Origin: Paguma larvata
Lineage: Eukaryota; Chordata; Mammalia; Carnivora; Viverridae
Direction of reading: 5' to 3'
Length of the DNA: 64,000 nucleotides
Assembly: GCA_030068075.1 (NCBI GenBank)
Contig: CM057835.1
Span: 71,935,895-71,999,894 of the forward strand
The notes under the pieces were generated by a model. The model searched no databases. It worked only from the letters and a program-made list of their open reading frames with translations, and was not told where the DNA came from. The translations under genes were made by a program, and so were the position numbers. Position 1 is the first letter of the stretch. Each line of letters begins with the position of its first letter. This document shows positions 13,929-25,600 of this stretch, piece after piece.

Positions 13929-16900
13929 TCACTGCAACAAAACCTGCATTGTGGGCTTCAGCTTCTCCTTTATGGCGCTGTCCGCTGGAGGCAAGTCCTT
14001 GGCCTTCATGACAGCTGCATGCGCCTCCTGAAAGAGGTCCTTCCCCACGGCGGCCTCCACGCGTTGGCGCCATGCGGCCAGCTTGGGTCGGCTTTTGAAG
14101 ACTTGGCAGCCAGCACTGACAGGCTGTGGGGAGAGGGAGCCAGGTGGAGGGGCTACACACCGACAAGCATGAGCAGCATGACCTGGTTGAGGGATTCCCT
14201 CCTCTGCCACACATGGAAGAGGCTGGAGATTCTCTCCCAGCAGACATTGGGAAGCTTCTCGATATTACTGCAGGGTAGGGTCTTGAAGCCCCATTTTACA
14301 GATGAGAGCACTGAGGCTCAGAGAGGGAAGTGACGTGCCCAGGGTCGCACAGCCAGAAGGAGCAACGCGAGCTGGTGCGTTGGCGCCCTCCCAGGACACC
14401 CCGCTGCCCCGTGGGCCACCCTGCCCCATGCCACTCACATGCATCAGCTCTGTGATGGCCACCAAGTCAGCCACTGAGATGTGGGGGCCAGCAAGGAAGT
14501 CCTGGTCCTTTAGGAATTTGTCCTCAAGCAGCTGCAGGCACCTGTCCAGCTCAGTCAGAGTAGAGGCCAATGTCTCAGGGGGCACCTGTTCGCCCAGGAA
14601 CACTGGGAGCATCATCTGGTGGGTGGGCGGGCAGAGAGAGGGCTCAGGGCCTGCCCAGAGCCCAGCCCGGTTCCTGCTCTCATCCCATCTATCAGCGGGC
14701 CTTCAAATTTCTCCTCACTCCCAGCCACTCCTTCCACCCATGGCCGCCACCGGCCCAGGCCCCATCTCCTACGCCAGCATGGCCTCTCCCTCTCCGTCCT
14801 CCTCACGCAGAGCAGCCCGCGGGGAACTTCTGCAATCCCAGTCTGCCCGCATCGCCCCCCCGCATACAGCCGTCCACGGCTTCCCACTACCCTCACCACG
14901 GAAGCCTCACCGCGAGGCCCCTCGTCAGCACCACAGCCACCCTCTCCCCACTCCCCACCTCCTCCTCCGCCCCAGGCTTCTCGAATGGGACGACACGTGC
15001 AAATCCCTCTGGGATCTGGTTAAATGCACGCTCCTAATCTGTATGCCTGGGTGGTGCTGGAGACTGTGCATTTCCAAGCCCCCAGGTGGTGCTGACGCTC
15101 CTGGCCCCTGGACCACACTTTGAGTAGCAAAGGTCTGTACTCATTCTACTTGACTTCTCTCCGTTCTGCCTTCAAATGCACCAGGCTCCTGGCCCTACCA
15201 GCTTGAGGGGGGCTCCTCTCTCAGCCCCAAGAGGCTCAAGGAAGGCATTTCTAAGGTTATGGAAACCTGCATTTTGCCCAACGGCCTTTCAGAACAGTGG
15301 TACTCTGTTAGCAGAATAAGGCATGCCCATCTCGTGCTTCCTTGCATCCACAGGGCACCCACTGTGCGCCGGGCCCTTTGTAAACACCCTAAAAATAATC
15401 ATTCACATAGCACACATTTCAAAAACATCTGTACTTTTGATGGGTAAAAACAGTATCTGTGTCCTGTTTAAATGTGCATTTACTTGATTCTTCAGAATTT
15501 TCATCCACTTAATGACCATTTCTCTCTGTCCTTCAATTAAATCTCTGCGGTTTCCTGTGCCCGTTTTTCTCCTGTGCCTTCGTTTGCATTCTGAGCGTCT
15601 TAAATATTAAGAATATTACTTCTGGGGCATTACTTCTGTTAAGCATATGACTTCAGTTCAGGTCATGATCTGGTTCATGGGTTCATGGGTTTGAGCCCTG
15701 GGTCAGGCTCTGCGCTGACAGCTCAGAGCCTGGAGCCTGCTTCAGATTCTCTCTCTCTGACCCTCCTCTGCTCACGTTCTGTCTCTGTCACTCAAAAATA
15801 AATAAATGTTAAAAAAAATTTTTTTAAAGAATGTTACTTCTTTTGGGGCACCTGGGAGGCTCAGTCAGTGAAGCATCCAACTCTTGATTTCAGCAAAAGT
15901 CATGATCTCACAGTTGGTGAGACCGAGCCCTGCATAGGACTCTGCGCTGACAATGCAGAAGCCTGCTTAGGATCCTCTCTCTCCCTCTCTCTCTGCCCCG
16001 CCCCTGGTCATGCTCTCTCTCCTTCTCTTTGCTCTCTCAAAAGACATCAACTTAAAACATTTTTTTATTTGAAACAAAAAAAAAGTTACTTCTTTGTAAA
16101 CAAATCTTTGCCAGTTTTTTGCTTGTTTTAATTCTAATTCTTTCCTCTTACACAAATCATTGTATGTGTAAAGTCTATGAGGCTTTTCGTTGAGTTTTCA
16201 GTGTTCTTAGGGCTTAGAAATCCTCGAATACCCAGAAATCAGATCATCTTTATTGAGCTGTCTCCTTATCTCTGCCTAGTTTCAGATTTTTCACTTGACA
16301 CTTCCCTACTTGAAAAGTATGTGTGTGACCAGAGGGTTTGACTTTTTTTCTCTCCTAAAAGCCAATGTCTCCAGGCAGTCTAGAGCATGCCAAAGGGCAT
16401 AAGATTGATTCTCAGCAGCTCAGGAATCAGAGCACACACTGGGGGAAGTCAACTTCCTGGCTCTGCCTCAGTTTCTCCTCCAGGAAATAAGTTGCTTGGA
16501 CTAGGGAGTCTCTGGCATTCTAGAAGGTGGTGTTCTAAGGCCTCGGTTCTGAACAAAATGTTTTAAACAGAGAGTACCATCCCTTGAGCATTCTAGAAGG
16601 GTCCCCATCCTGTCATGGCTCACCTTCTGCCACATGGCTCGTGTGCAGGAACTCCGCAGGGCCGTGTGCTGCCATGCGAGGTACTCGTCCACACGGGCGC
16701 GGGCCTGCAGGTCCTGAGGGTACCAGTGGTCAGGGACCTCATACTTGCGACTCAGATACAACAGGATGGCCACACTGGGGGACACGGAGGGGGCGGGAAC
16801 GTGTACTAGTGACTCTGCAGCCACTCCACAGGGGCCAGCCCCCGCCACTCACATCTTCCCAACTCCTATGGGTGGAGCAGTTCACTATCTCCATGGTACA

Positions 16901-19900
16901 GAGGAGGAATGTGAGGCCCAGAGAGGTTAGGGGACTGCCTCGGATCACACAGCTCTACGCATTAGGCCATCTTATCATCTGAACTAAGGGCACCAAGTGA
17001 AAAACAACATGTCTTAGGATTTCGGAAGGAGGGTGGGAAACTCAGAGAGAGCTTCCATGAGGAAGGGGCAAGAGAAACTCAGATACCACTCTCTACCGTA
17101 TCCAAAGCACGGCCATGCCAGGAGCAAGGCCAAGTCCCCTGACACACCCTGGGGCTCAGAAGAGGCCTCCCAGGTGAATGGGTCACTGCTACCCACCCCA
17201 TCCCATCTCCTCTCTACCTGCCCAAAGCCCCTCCCCCAGGAAGCCCTCCCTGACCCCTCCCCTTCCCCCACCCACCACGTCTGGCCTGTGCATCATATTG
17301 GCCAGAGCACCATGCCTCCGTGGATGTTGGACTGTCCAGCGACTGCATGTTCTGGGGCCAAGTGGAATGTGAATCTGGCTCTACCAGGGAGGGTGGCGTG
17401 GCCTCAATAAAGGGTACCACTGTTCAGCCGCCAACCTGGAGGCTGGCCTGGGCTCTGATCTCTCCCACCCACCTCTAGCTCTTCAGCAAGCTCAGGCTTG
17501 ACCTTCAAGGGCATTCAGAGCTGACCACTACTTCCCCCTGTCCCCCCCCCCAACCTTGGGGCCTTGGTCTGGGGCCCCAGCACCTCTCTCCTGGATTAGC
17601 ACAGTACTCTCTCAACCCAGCCAGAGAGATCCTTGAAAACCTAAGTCAGGGGGCGCCTGGGTGGCTCAGTCGGTTAAACAGCTGACTTCAGCTTAGGTCA
17701 TGAGCTCACAGTTTGTGAGTCTGAGTCCCAATTCAGGTGAGCTCCAACCCCGCTGCTCTCTCTCTCTCTCTCCCCCCACCGCCGCCACCCCTCTGTCCCT
17801 CTCTTAAATTCCTCCAATGGTCCCATCTTACCTACGGTAAAAGCCAAAGTCTTCCTGGCCCCACGTGCTACCCTGAGACGTCACCCCTCACTTTCTCACC
17901 CCAGCCACACTGGATGCCTTGCCTCTTCTACCTGTACGCCAAGCATTGTCTCACTTCGTGGCCTCTGGCTTCGCTGTTCCCTCCAGCCAAAACACTCTTC
18001 CCCACATACCTTGCCCCTCTGTTCCTGTAGGTCTCTGCACAGATGCCTCCTCCTCAAGGGGCCCTTCACTCAACATCCTACTGCACCCACCCTCCCTCTT
18101 ACCCTAATTATTTTCTCCACGCACTCATCACCACCTGATGTGTTACACCTTTGCAGAGATTATCAATTCCCCCCTTCTAGAATATGAGCTCCATGAGAGC
18201 AAGGGCTTGGAATTTGTCCACTGCTTTGGCCCCAGGGCAGGGGTGGTTCCTGGTCCTGGTGGGTGCCCAGCAAATAGCCGCCGAAGCTCTCTGGGTGTTC
18301 TCTTGGCTCCCAGGGCCACAGTACTTGCCCCCAAGATCTGTAGAAGTGGTAGCTCTAAAGTACACGGTACAGCTACTCCTCAATATTTTGTGTAAGCCCC
18401 TCCTCCTTCCCGGACTCAGTTTCCTCACTGGTACCATGCCGGGGAGAATGGGGATGCCATGACTTCAATAGCCGCTCCCAGCCCCAGGCTGCTCTGCCTG
18501 CTGGGGCTGGTAGAGGTGGCTCAGGGCACACAAGCTATGATCCAAGCCATCGACGGTAGACACACAGACGGCTGACCGGCCTCACAAGGCCTGTAGCAGC
18601 CTGGGGACCTGATACCTCTCAGCCAAGGTGAAGTCCCCATCCTTCAAGGCCGGCACCTTCTTCAGGGGGTTCACCTGGGCAAAAGCATCGCTGTAGTGCT
18701 GGCCTGTGGGAGACACCAGTGAGGCAGGTGAGGAGGACTATGAGCCCTCTGAGGTCTCTGCCCAACCCCCACCTCGACATCCAGGCACCTGCTTTCTGAG
18801 ACCCTATCGGGGCAGAGCAACAGGAAGGAGACCACTCTGCTGGTCACCAGATTACAGACCCTGACCCCACCCCCCCACCAGAGGCCCACCCTTCCTGTGT
18901 CCACCCCCCCCCCCCCCCGGAAATCTAGGCCAAGCAGCATCTCAGCTTTGGGGATGAGGAGAGAGTGATTCCCCACAGCTGTAACCTACCCCCCACCTCC
19001 AGTCAATTCCATCCATTTGTCGGATGCTCTAGCCTCCTCCCTGGGCTCTCGGCTTGCCCCCTGCAATCCATCTTCCTATGCCACTGCGTGACCTGTCCGC
19101 ACCAGAGCTCCACACACACCTGCTCCCGGCCCTCAGTCCAGCCTCGTTCTCCCCATTCGGTCACCCAGCCTCCACCAGCTCAGCTCTTCTTTCTTTCTGG
19201 TGCCAAACCCTCAAGGCTCCTTCCCCAATGGGTGTTCCCAGGTCAGACGCACTTCTGCACTGCTTGAGCCGGGCCAGTGCTGGGAGGCACAACGATAACT
19301 GTGTGTGGAGTCAGAGGGCTTCCATCGAACCACGGGCCCACCTGTGGGCCTCTTCACCCTTCTACTGGGTGAAGAGAATCACCCCACCTATTTTCTCTCC
19401 AGAAAATGCCTCTGTGCCCAGCCCCCATCCCAAGGAGGGCTAGAAAGGCAGAGCAAGGTGGCTAGAAAGGGTCTGAGCAGTTGGTGGCCCAGGCTGGGGG
19501 CCCCAAAGACAAGGTGGGCAGACTCCGCCAAGAAGGGGTCCCCCTCCTGGCCTGCCCAAGGATAGGCCTACTGTCCAATTATCCTACTGTCGGATTACAG
19601 CCCGGCCTCCTCCACTGGATCCTGTAAATGTAGGGGGGAGGCAGGCAGGCGTAGGTAGAAGTAAAGAGGGGACCCGTCCCAGGTGCAGTAGCCTCTTGCT
19701 GGCAGATGCAGAAATTCAAGAGACGCGGGCTACTCCAATGAAGAAATGAGGAGGCGGTTTCATTGTTTTCTACCAGCCCGGATGTGGGGGTGCTGGCGCA
19801 CTCACTCTGCTTCCCCACGCACCCCCCCCTCCTCCCGTCCCCCGCGTCCCCCACTACTCTCTGCTCTGCTCCCTCTTAACCTGTATTTTGAAAAATGCTT

Positions 19901-20175
19901 CGTAGTCACTAAGCAAAACTCTGGGCTCTTGAAAAATACACAACCGGTAACTGATGCCACAGTTTCCGTACTGGAGAGTGACCCTTCCAGCGGGTCTGCG
20001 GGGCGGGGGTCCCTCAGCGCCCAGGCCGCCCAAGCCCAGGGCCTGCCTGCCTGCCCGGCCCACCTTTGAGCAGGTCCACCGTGCGCAGCTCGAAGGGGAT
20101 GCCGTTCTTCTTGGCGAAGATGTAGACGGCGCGGCAGGGCTGGGACAGCAGGTCCAGGTAGAGCTCCAGACCCAT
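13929..20175 (-). CDS. GSTT3: Glutathione S-transferase theta-3 (GSTT3-like), complete, 5 exons
   Basis: The exons are 20175-20064 (112 nt), 18703-18616 (88), 16774-16624 (151), 14615-14439 (177) and 14123-13929 (195). They give 240 aa, the usual theta length, with all introns GT-AG. The enzyme conjugates glutathione to electrophiles in the cytosol. Residues 1-76 form the thioredoxin-like glutathione site: Ser11 in LDLLSQP is the catalytic residue, with His40, Lys53, Glu66 and Ser67 for glutathione contacts. The rest is the helical substrate domain with Arg107 and Trp115. It differs from GSTT1 in having [16 protein letters not shown] across exons 3-4, PVSAGC at the start of exon 5, and Thr at position 234; these match what I know of mouse GSTT3. 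The human counterpart is, as far as I know, a pseudogene, whereas this copy is intact. The order next to DDT supports the name. Confidence 0.9.
14289..14354 (+). repeat. MIR fragment in GSTT3 intron 4
   Basis: The core CATTTTACAGATGAGAGCA continues to ACTGAGGCTCAGAGAGG and then CACAGCCAG, as in the MIR 3' half. Confidence 0.65.
15035..15140. mobile_element. MER5-like hAT DNA-transposon fragment in GSTT3 intron 3
   Basis: The segment containing GGTGGTGCTGA and GGACCACACTTTGAGTAGCA resembles the MER5A/B terminal region. Recognised by memory of the consensus only. Confidence 0.55.
15621..16075 (+). mobile_element. Two SINEC elements in GSTT3 intron 3
   Basis: Bases 15621-15826 have a damaged head, and bases 15843-16075 are complete. 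Variants of GAATNTTACTTCT lie before, between and after them, which suggests nested insertion at one site. Confidence 0.82.
16893..16955 (+). repeat. MIR fragment in GSTT3 intron 2
   Basis: GAGGCCCAGAGAGGTTAGG followed by GATCACACAGCTC matches the MIR core. Confidence 0.6.
17649..17805 (+). mobile_element. SINEC element, tail truncated, in GSTT3 intron 2
   Basis: The consensus head is present and the TC tract is present (17755-17775), but the A-rich tail is missing. Confidence 0.82.
18905..18919. repeat. Poly-C tract
   Basis: A run of about fifteen C in GSTT3 intron 1. Confidence 0.8.
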
Positions 20176-20420
20176 GGCGGGAGCGGAGGACCGACCCCGG
20201 GGTCGGGCCCTGGGTATACGATCGGGAACGGGAACCGCTGGCGAGAACCGCCGGGCCGCTGAGCCAAGAGCCGAACGCAATCCGGGTAAGAGGGGTTGGG
20301 GTGGAAGTGAGGGTGGGGGTGGGGGTGTCTGAGCCCCGCCACACCCTCCCCGCCCATTGGATAGCTCCGGAGAACTTTGGGCCAATCAGAGACGCCCAGG
20401 CTCTCCCTCCTTCCCTCTCC
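20176..20420 (-). promoter_or_regulatory. GSTT3: GSTT3 promoter with paired CCAAT boxes
   Basis: CpG-rich sequence holds ATTGG (20356-20360) and CCAAT (20382-20386), about 180-210 bp upstream of the ATG. The intervening AGCTCCGG and ACTTTGG blocks recur in the same order in the GSTT1 promoter. No TATA box is evident. Confidence 0.6.
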
Positions 20421-21766
20421 AGCAATCCCTGCGGCTGTTCTCTTGGTAGTAAGCACTGGGAGTCTTGGCCTCCTACCGAGATTTTGCTGCCAGATCACAC
20501 CCCTTCCCCTGACCTCAACATCTACCTGGGGTGAGGGAAATCAAATAGCCATGTCCTGGGTTAGGAGATTACAGGGAACGCATTGCAAAGCCGAACACTG
20601 CTTTCTGGTCTTGCTGATAACACCAGACGGCGCTTCGCTTCTCTAGTCAATGTGTATCTAGGGGTTAGATCCTGCCTATACTCGTAAAGTCCTTAGGTCA
20701 TGTTATCGCATGAAATAGTTTATCCCGTCTTAACTTATTTAGACAAGTCTGCGCGTTCTCTATACTTCTTACTGGCACATAGCCCACCAATGTATTGCGC
20801 AATGTTTCCCTAAATGTTCGCTCAATAAATACGGGAGCTTGAGAGCAGCTCTGGGAGACTTCTCTTAGCCTCCCTCTCACCTCTCTTGACTTGTATGGAG
20901 TCTTGAGTAATCGTTTCTGCCGTCCTCAGCTTCGCTGGACAAAGCCGATCCCACACGGGGGCAGTGAGGGATGGTAATGGGAACACGATGTCAAGGACCC
21001 TCCAGCACAGGTCAGGGTATTTAGGGCTTGGCTGCCTTCCATTGGCCCAAGCCACCTCCCCGGACTGAGGAGGGGCTTCTGATTCCCCCGGAACACAAAG
21101 GGAGGCAGAGAAAGGAGGTGCAGTAGCCTCCCTTATGGCCAGTGCCCAGGATGGAGGCTGGGAGGTTTCTGGACCCCAGCTACCTGCAGAGGCCAGGCCT
21201 TCACTACAGACAGAATGAGCCGCCCCTCCCTAATCCCTGGGGTCATATTCATTACACTCCAGCTAATCCCTCTAGCAAATGGCAGAAGCCCAAGGGGCCC
21301 ACCTGGTGGTTTGCAAGCGGGGGAGCTGAAACTTCCCCACTTCCTTTGGCAGAGCCAAGTCCCTCCAACTGAAACCGTGGGGCTCCTGAGGTCTGTGGCT
21401 ATGAACCCCCATTCCCTAAGAGAGACTCTTGGGGTAAGGAAATCCTGCCCCCAAAGCCAAGATTCAGAAAAAGCCCCTTGGCAAGAGGATGTTATTGGAA
21501 AATTTAAGAATAGTTTGGCCTCCCTGATCCCCTAAGGAGATTTCTGTTAAACCTATCCCCCCAGGAGAGTGCCTTCACAGCCTAGTGCTGGAGCCCTCTC
21601 CAGACTGGAAGGGGCCTTGTTCTCCGGTCCCTTCGTTGCCCTGCCCTCCCGCACAAATCGCCTCTGGTAGGATTACCGTAATATCCAATCTCCCCGCTTC
21701 CTCTTTGGCCACCCTCCAGTTCAACTCCCCCAGCCAGCCAGAATATTATTTTAAAATGCAATCCGG
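20421..21766. other. GSTT3-GSTT1 spacer, no gene seen
   Basis: I see no coding segment with splice signals. The open frames here are short and featureless. Confidence 0.5.
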
Positions 21767-21895
21767 TGGGGTGCCTGGCCGGTTCAGTCTATAAAGCATG
21801 TGACCCTTAATCTCAGGGTCATGTACTGAAGCTCCACAATGGGTGTGGAGCCTACTGAAAACAAAATATAAGTAATTAAGTAAATGAATAAATAA
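21767..21895 (+). mobile_element. Short tRNA-Lys SINE
   Basis: A tRNA-like body of the short subtype (GGGGTGCCTGGCCGGTTCAG) with an AAATAAATAAATAAA tail. Confidence 0.75.
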
Positions 21896-22360
21896 ATAAA
21901 ACAGATTCTCAGCACAGTATGCCTGTGTATGGTTTACAGATCACAGGCATGGTCTTTAGGGCCCTGCATGATTGATTTCCTGACCAGGAACGCTGCTATT
22001 TGGATTTTCCCCTCCTGACCAATTCTGCAGAACAGATACAGGATTCACGAGCTACAGTACTTGGTGCCAAAGGGCCATACCCTGGGAGGTTGGTCCAGAC
22101 AACTGGTGGATTGCCATGCCCACAGCCACCACATACGGGATGCCTGCTGCCCTCTATGCTGTCTGACAAATCACTTTCTCCAAGAACTAGAAGATTAGAG
22201 GGCATTTGTTAATTTCACTCCTGGCAACCGTCATGGGGCAGCCGACGCATAGGGCTTAGGAAGGACGGTTGTCTTTGGGATAAAGAAGAAGACGAGGGCC
22301 AGGACAGGAGGTCAAATAAATCACACATTGTTAGAAGCACAGGCTCGGGCTGAGCTCAGG

Positions 22361-22366
22361 TTTATT
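22361..22366 (-). terminator. GSTT1: GSTT1 polyadenylation signal AATAAA
   Basis: AATAAA on the minus strand, about 240 nt beyond the GSTT1 stop codon. Confidence 0.7.
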
Positions 22367-22606
22367 TCCTACACTGAAAACGAAATGCAGTGATCAAAGG
22401 AGAAAAGATCTGGGTGTTCCATTCTCATTGTGACTTTCAGGCTGCCGTGGAAGATGGTGAGGGTGTAGGGACCTAACCTGGGGGACAGAGGGGCAGTGGG
22501 ACTCAGGCAAGTCACTCCTGCCCTCTGAGCCGGCCTCCCCTGGGAGACTGAAAATGAAGGTGCTTTGTGAACTGCCCAGGGCAGAGCAGGGACAAGGCTT
22601 CCTGGC

Positions 22607-25600
22607 TCACCGGATCATGGCCAGCACCCTAGGCATCAGCTTCTGCTTTATGGCAGGGTCTACAGGTGGAGAGTCCTTGACCTTCAGGACGATCTCATGG
22701 GCCTCCCGGAAGAGATCCTCTCCCACTGCTGCCTCCACACGCTGGCGCCACGCAGCCAGCTTGGGTCTACCTTCGAAGACTTGGCAGCCAGCACCCACAA
22801 GCTGTAGGGAGAAAGAGAACAGGATGGGGGCGGATGGGCAAGGTCTAGGATGGCAGCATCTGCCTGGCTTGGAGGCCACAGAGCTCCAGAAGAGGTTTCC
22901 ATACATAAGCACAGCCAGTGGCAAGACTTCAGCAGCTCCCCAGGGCCCTCCCCGCCTAGCAGGCCCACCCTATCCACAGCACTCACGTGCATCAACTCTG
23001 TGATGGCTACCAGGTCAGCCAGGGAGATGTGAGGCCCAGTGAGAAAGGCCTTGTTCTGGAGGAACTTGTCCTCAAGCAACTGCAGGGTCACGTCCAACTC
23101 AGCTAGGGTGGTCGCCAGCGTCTCAGGAGATACTGGCTCAGCCAGGAACACAGGGAACATCACCTGATCGGAGGGGAAGCAAAGCGAAGGGTTAGGGACC
23201 AGCCCAGCCAGCCTCAGGGGCAGGAAGCCAAGGGGGCCTCCCCGCGCCAATTTGAGCTGCTTTCTGAAGGCATGCACTTTCTTCTCTAGCCTGGAGAGGC
23301 CTGCAGGGAAACTCCCAGAGGACCACCTCTCCCAGAAATAATTTCTGCTTCTGTGATCTCCGATGGCGGAGCCTCAGGGGCATCTGACAGAAAGACTCGA
23401 AGTCCTTCTCAAAGGGGACCTGAACAATGAGTTTTATACGTTGGAAGTAGGCGGCTAACTTGGGAACGATCTGTTTTATAACATCTTTCCCCCTGAATAT
23501 AAAGTCAGTACCTCTTACCGTATAAGAAATTAGGAAGATGAGCTTTTAATATTTCCGCTCGGCCACTTGCAAAGTGTGTGACCCAAAACAAAATCCTCAA
23601 ACCCTCTGAGCTCCGATTTCGTCTATAATATAGGAATAATAGTGCCATGACTCCTCCTGTAAATGGAAAAGTGGGGCCCAGAGACTTGCCATCAGTTGAG
23701 GCACAGCCGAGAAAAGACCAAGTCAAGAGTAGAACCGACATTTTCTTAGGGACTAAAGAGGAGGGCCAGGAAAGAGTGGTATCCAGGATTCTGGGAGGAA
23801 GGTGTTTAGGTGTTTACAGCCTCATGGTTGGCAGAACTGTCTGGGAGACACAATGAATGGGCAGCGTCGGACGGAGGTATTACGCTTTGTGTGGTATGGT
23901 CGCTTGGGAGAGCCTGGGATACGGGTAAACAGATTCACAGGACTAGGATCGTACATGAGCCCTGGCTTTGGGCTTCAGTTTCCTCCCCCATCAAGGATTG
24001 CCCGCTGGTGCCCAGGAGGCCAGTCCTGAGCTAGTAACATTCCTTGGGCTACAGAGTTTTTAAAAATATGGCTCGGTTGCTGATATTTAAAACTGGGGAC
24101 ATTTCATAAGAGTCCAGATTTCCAGCTTCTTTTTAATGTAAAGGATGCTGGCCCTAGGGTATCCCTGCTCAGTATCTAAGGCTGATGTTGATGGGTTGGT
24201 TCTCAGCCTGCAGAACCCTGCCTAGCCCTCCTCCCTCATTTATTATCTGCCTAACCCCTGCAAGAGGTTGTGGACTGTCTACACTTCCCTTCTTTTCCGA
24301 TCTGGTGGATCCAAACTTCTTAGGGTTTTAAAAAGTGGTTTTGCTCCTCTTTTTTTTAAGATTTAAAAAAAATTTTTTTTTAATATTTATTTTTGAGACA
24401 GAGAAAGAGCATGAGTGGGGGAGGGGCAGAGAGAGAGGGAGACACAGAATCCGAAGCAGACTCCAGGCTCTGAGCTGTCAGCCCAACGTGGGGCTCAAAC
24501 TCACGGACCGCGAGATCATGACCTGAGCCGAAGCCGGACGCTCAACCGACTGAGCCACCCAGGCGCCCCCCTTTTTTTTTTTTTTAAATGCTCTCTTCAC
24601 CCAACACGCGGCGACATCAAGAGTCACACGCTCTACCCACTGAGCCAGCCAGCTGCTCCTGTTCCTCATTAAATATAAAAGACCATAATAGGGTAATACA
24701 TACATTCTGATTTATTTATATAATGAATTACTATAGAGTAGGTTAAAAATGGATACATTAGACCACCAATGGCAATACAGAAAATTCCACGTTGCAGAAT
24801 GATATGAGAACATTTATATAAAACTTTAAACAAAGCAAAACTTTATTTTGTTTACGACTACACACAAGTGTAGCAATGTATAAAACCATGAACTGGACTC
24901 CCACCAGATCCCAGAGCAGGGTGGCCTCTCAGGAAGGAATGAGGGCAACCAAGAAGTTTTTTGGTTTTTGTCTTCTGTTTCTGAGTTATATACGAAATGA
25001 CAGGAGATAAAAAAATAAAGCCGATGACCTATGCGCTTTAAATGTTTTTTTTAATGTTTTTTTTAATGTTTTTATTTATTTTTGAGAGACATAGAGACAT
25101 AGAGTGCAAGCAGAGGAGGGCAGAGAGAGAGGGAGACACAGAATCCGAAGCAGGCTCCAGGCTCTGAGCCGTCAGCACAGAGCCCGACGCGGGGCTCGAA
25201 CTCACAGACCGCGAGATCATGACCTGAGCCGAAGTTGGCCGCTTAACCAACTGAGACACCCAGGCGCCCCTTTAATGTTTTTTTTTAATGTTTATTTATT
25301 TGAGAGAGAGAGAGAGAGAGTACGTGAGTGGGGGAAGAATACAGAGGGAGACAGAGGATCCAAAGTGGGCTCCATGCTAACAGCAGACAGCCAGGCACAG
25401 GGCTCGAACTCATGAACCAGGAGATCAGGACCTGAGCCGAAGCTGGGCACCCAGGTGTCTCAAAGACCCATACACTTTAAAAAATGAGGAATCCCACTTC
25501 TGATTAGGATATCAAAGTCACAAAAACCATAGCTCCCATCATAACGACGGTGGAAAGAAAATAATCTTATTTTTCCTTAAAGCCATCAAAGAGTTATAGA

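Noticed and set aside
14302..15123. Plus-strand 273-codon open frame
   Set aside because: Antisense to GSTT3 exon 4 and adjoining intron; proline-rich, no recognisable motif.
19802..20498. Minus-strand open frames of about 210 codons around GSTT3 exon 1
   Set aside because: They are other reading frames or 5' extensions over the GSTT3 exon 1 CpG region. The real exon 1 frame starts at 20175.
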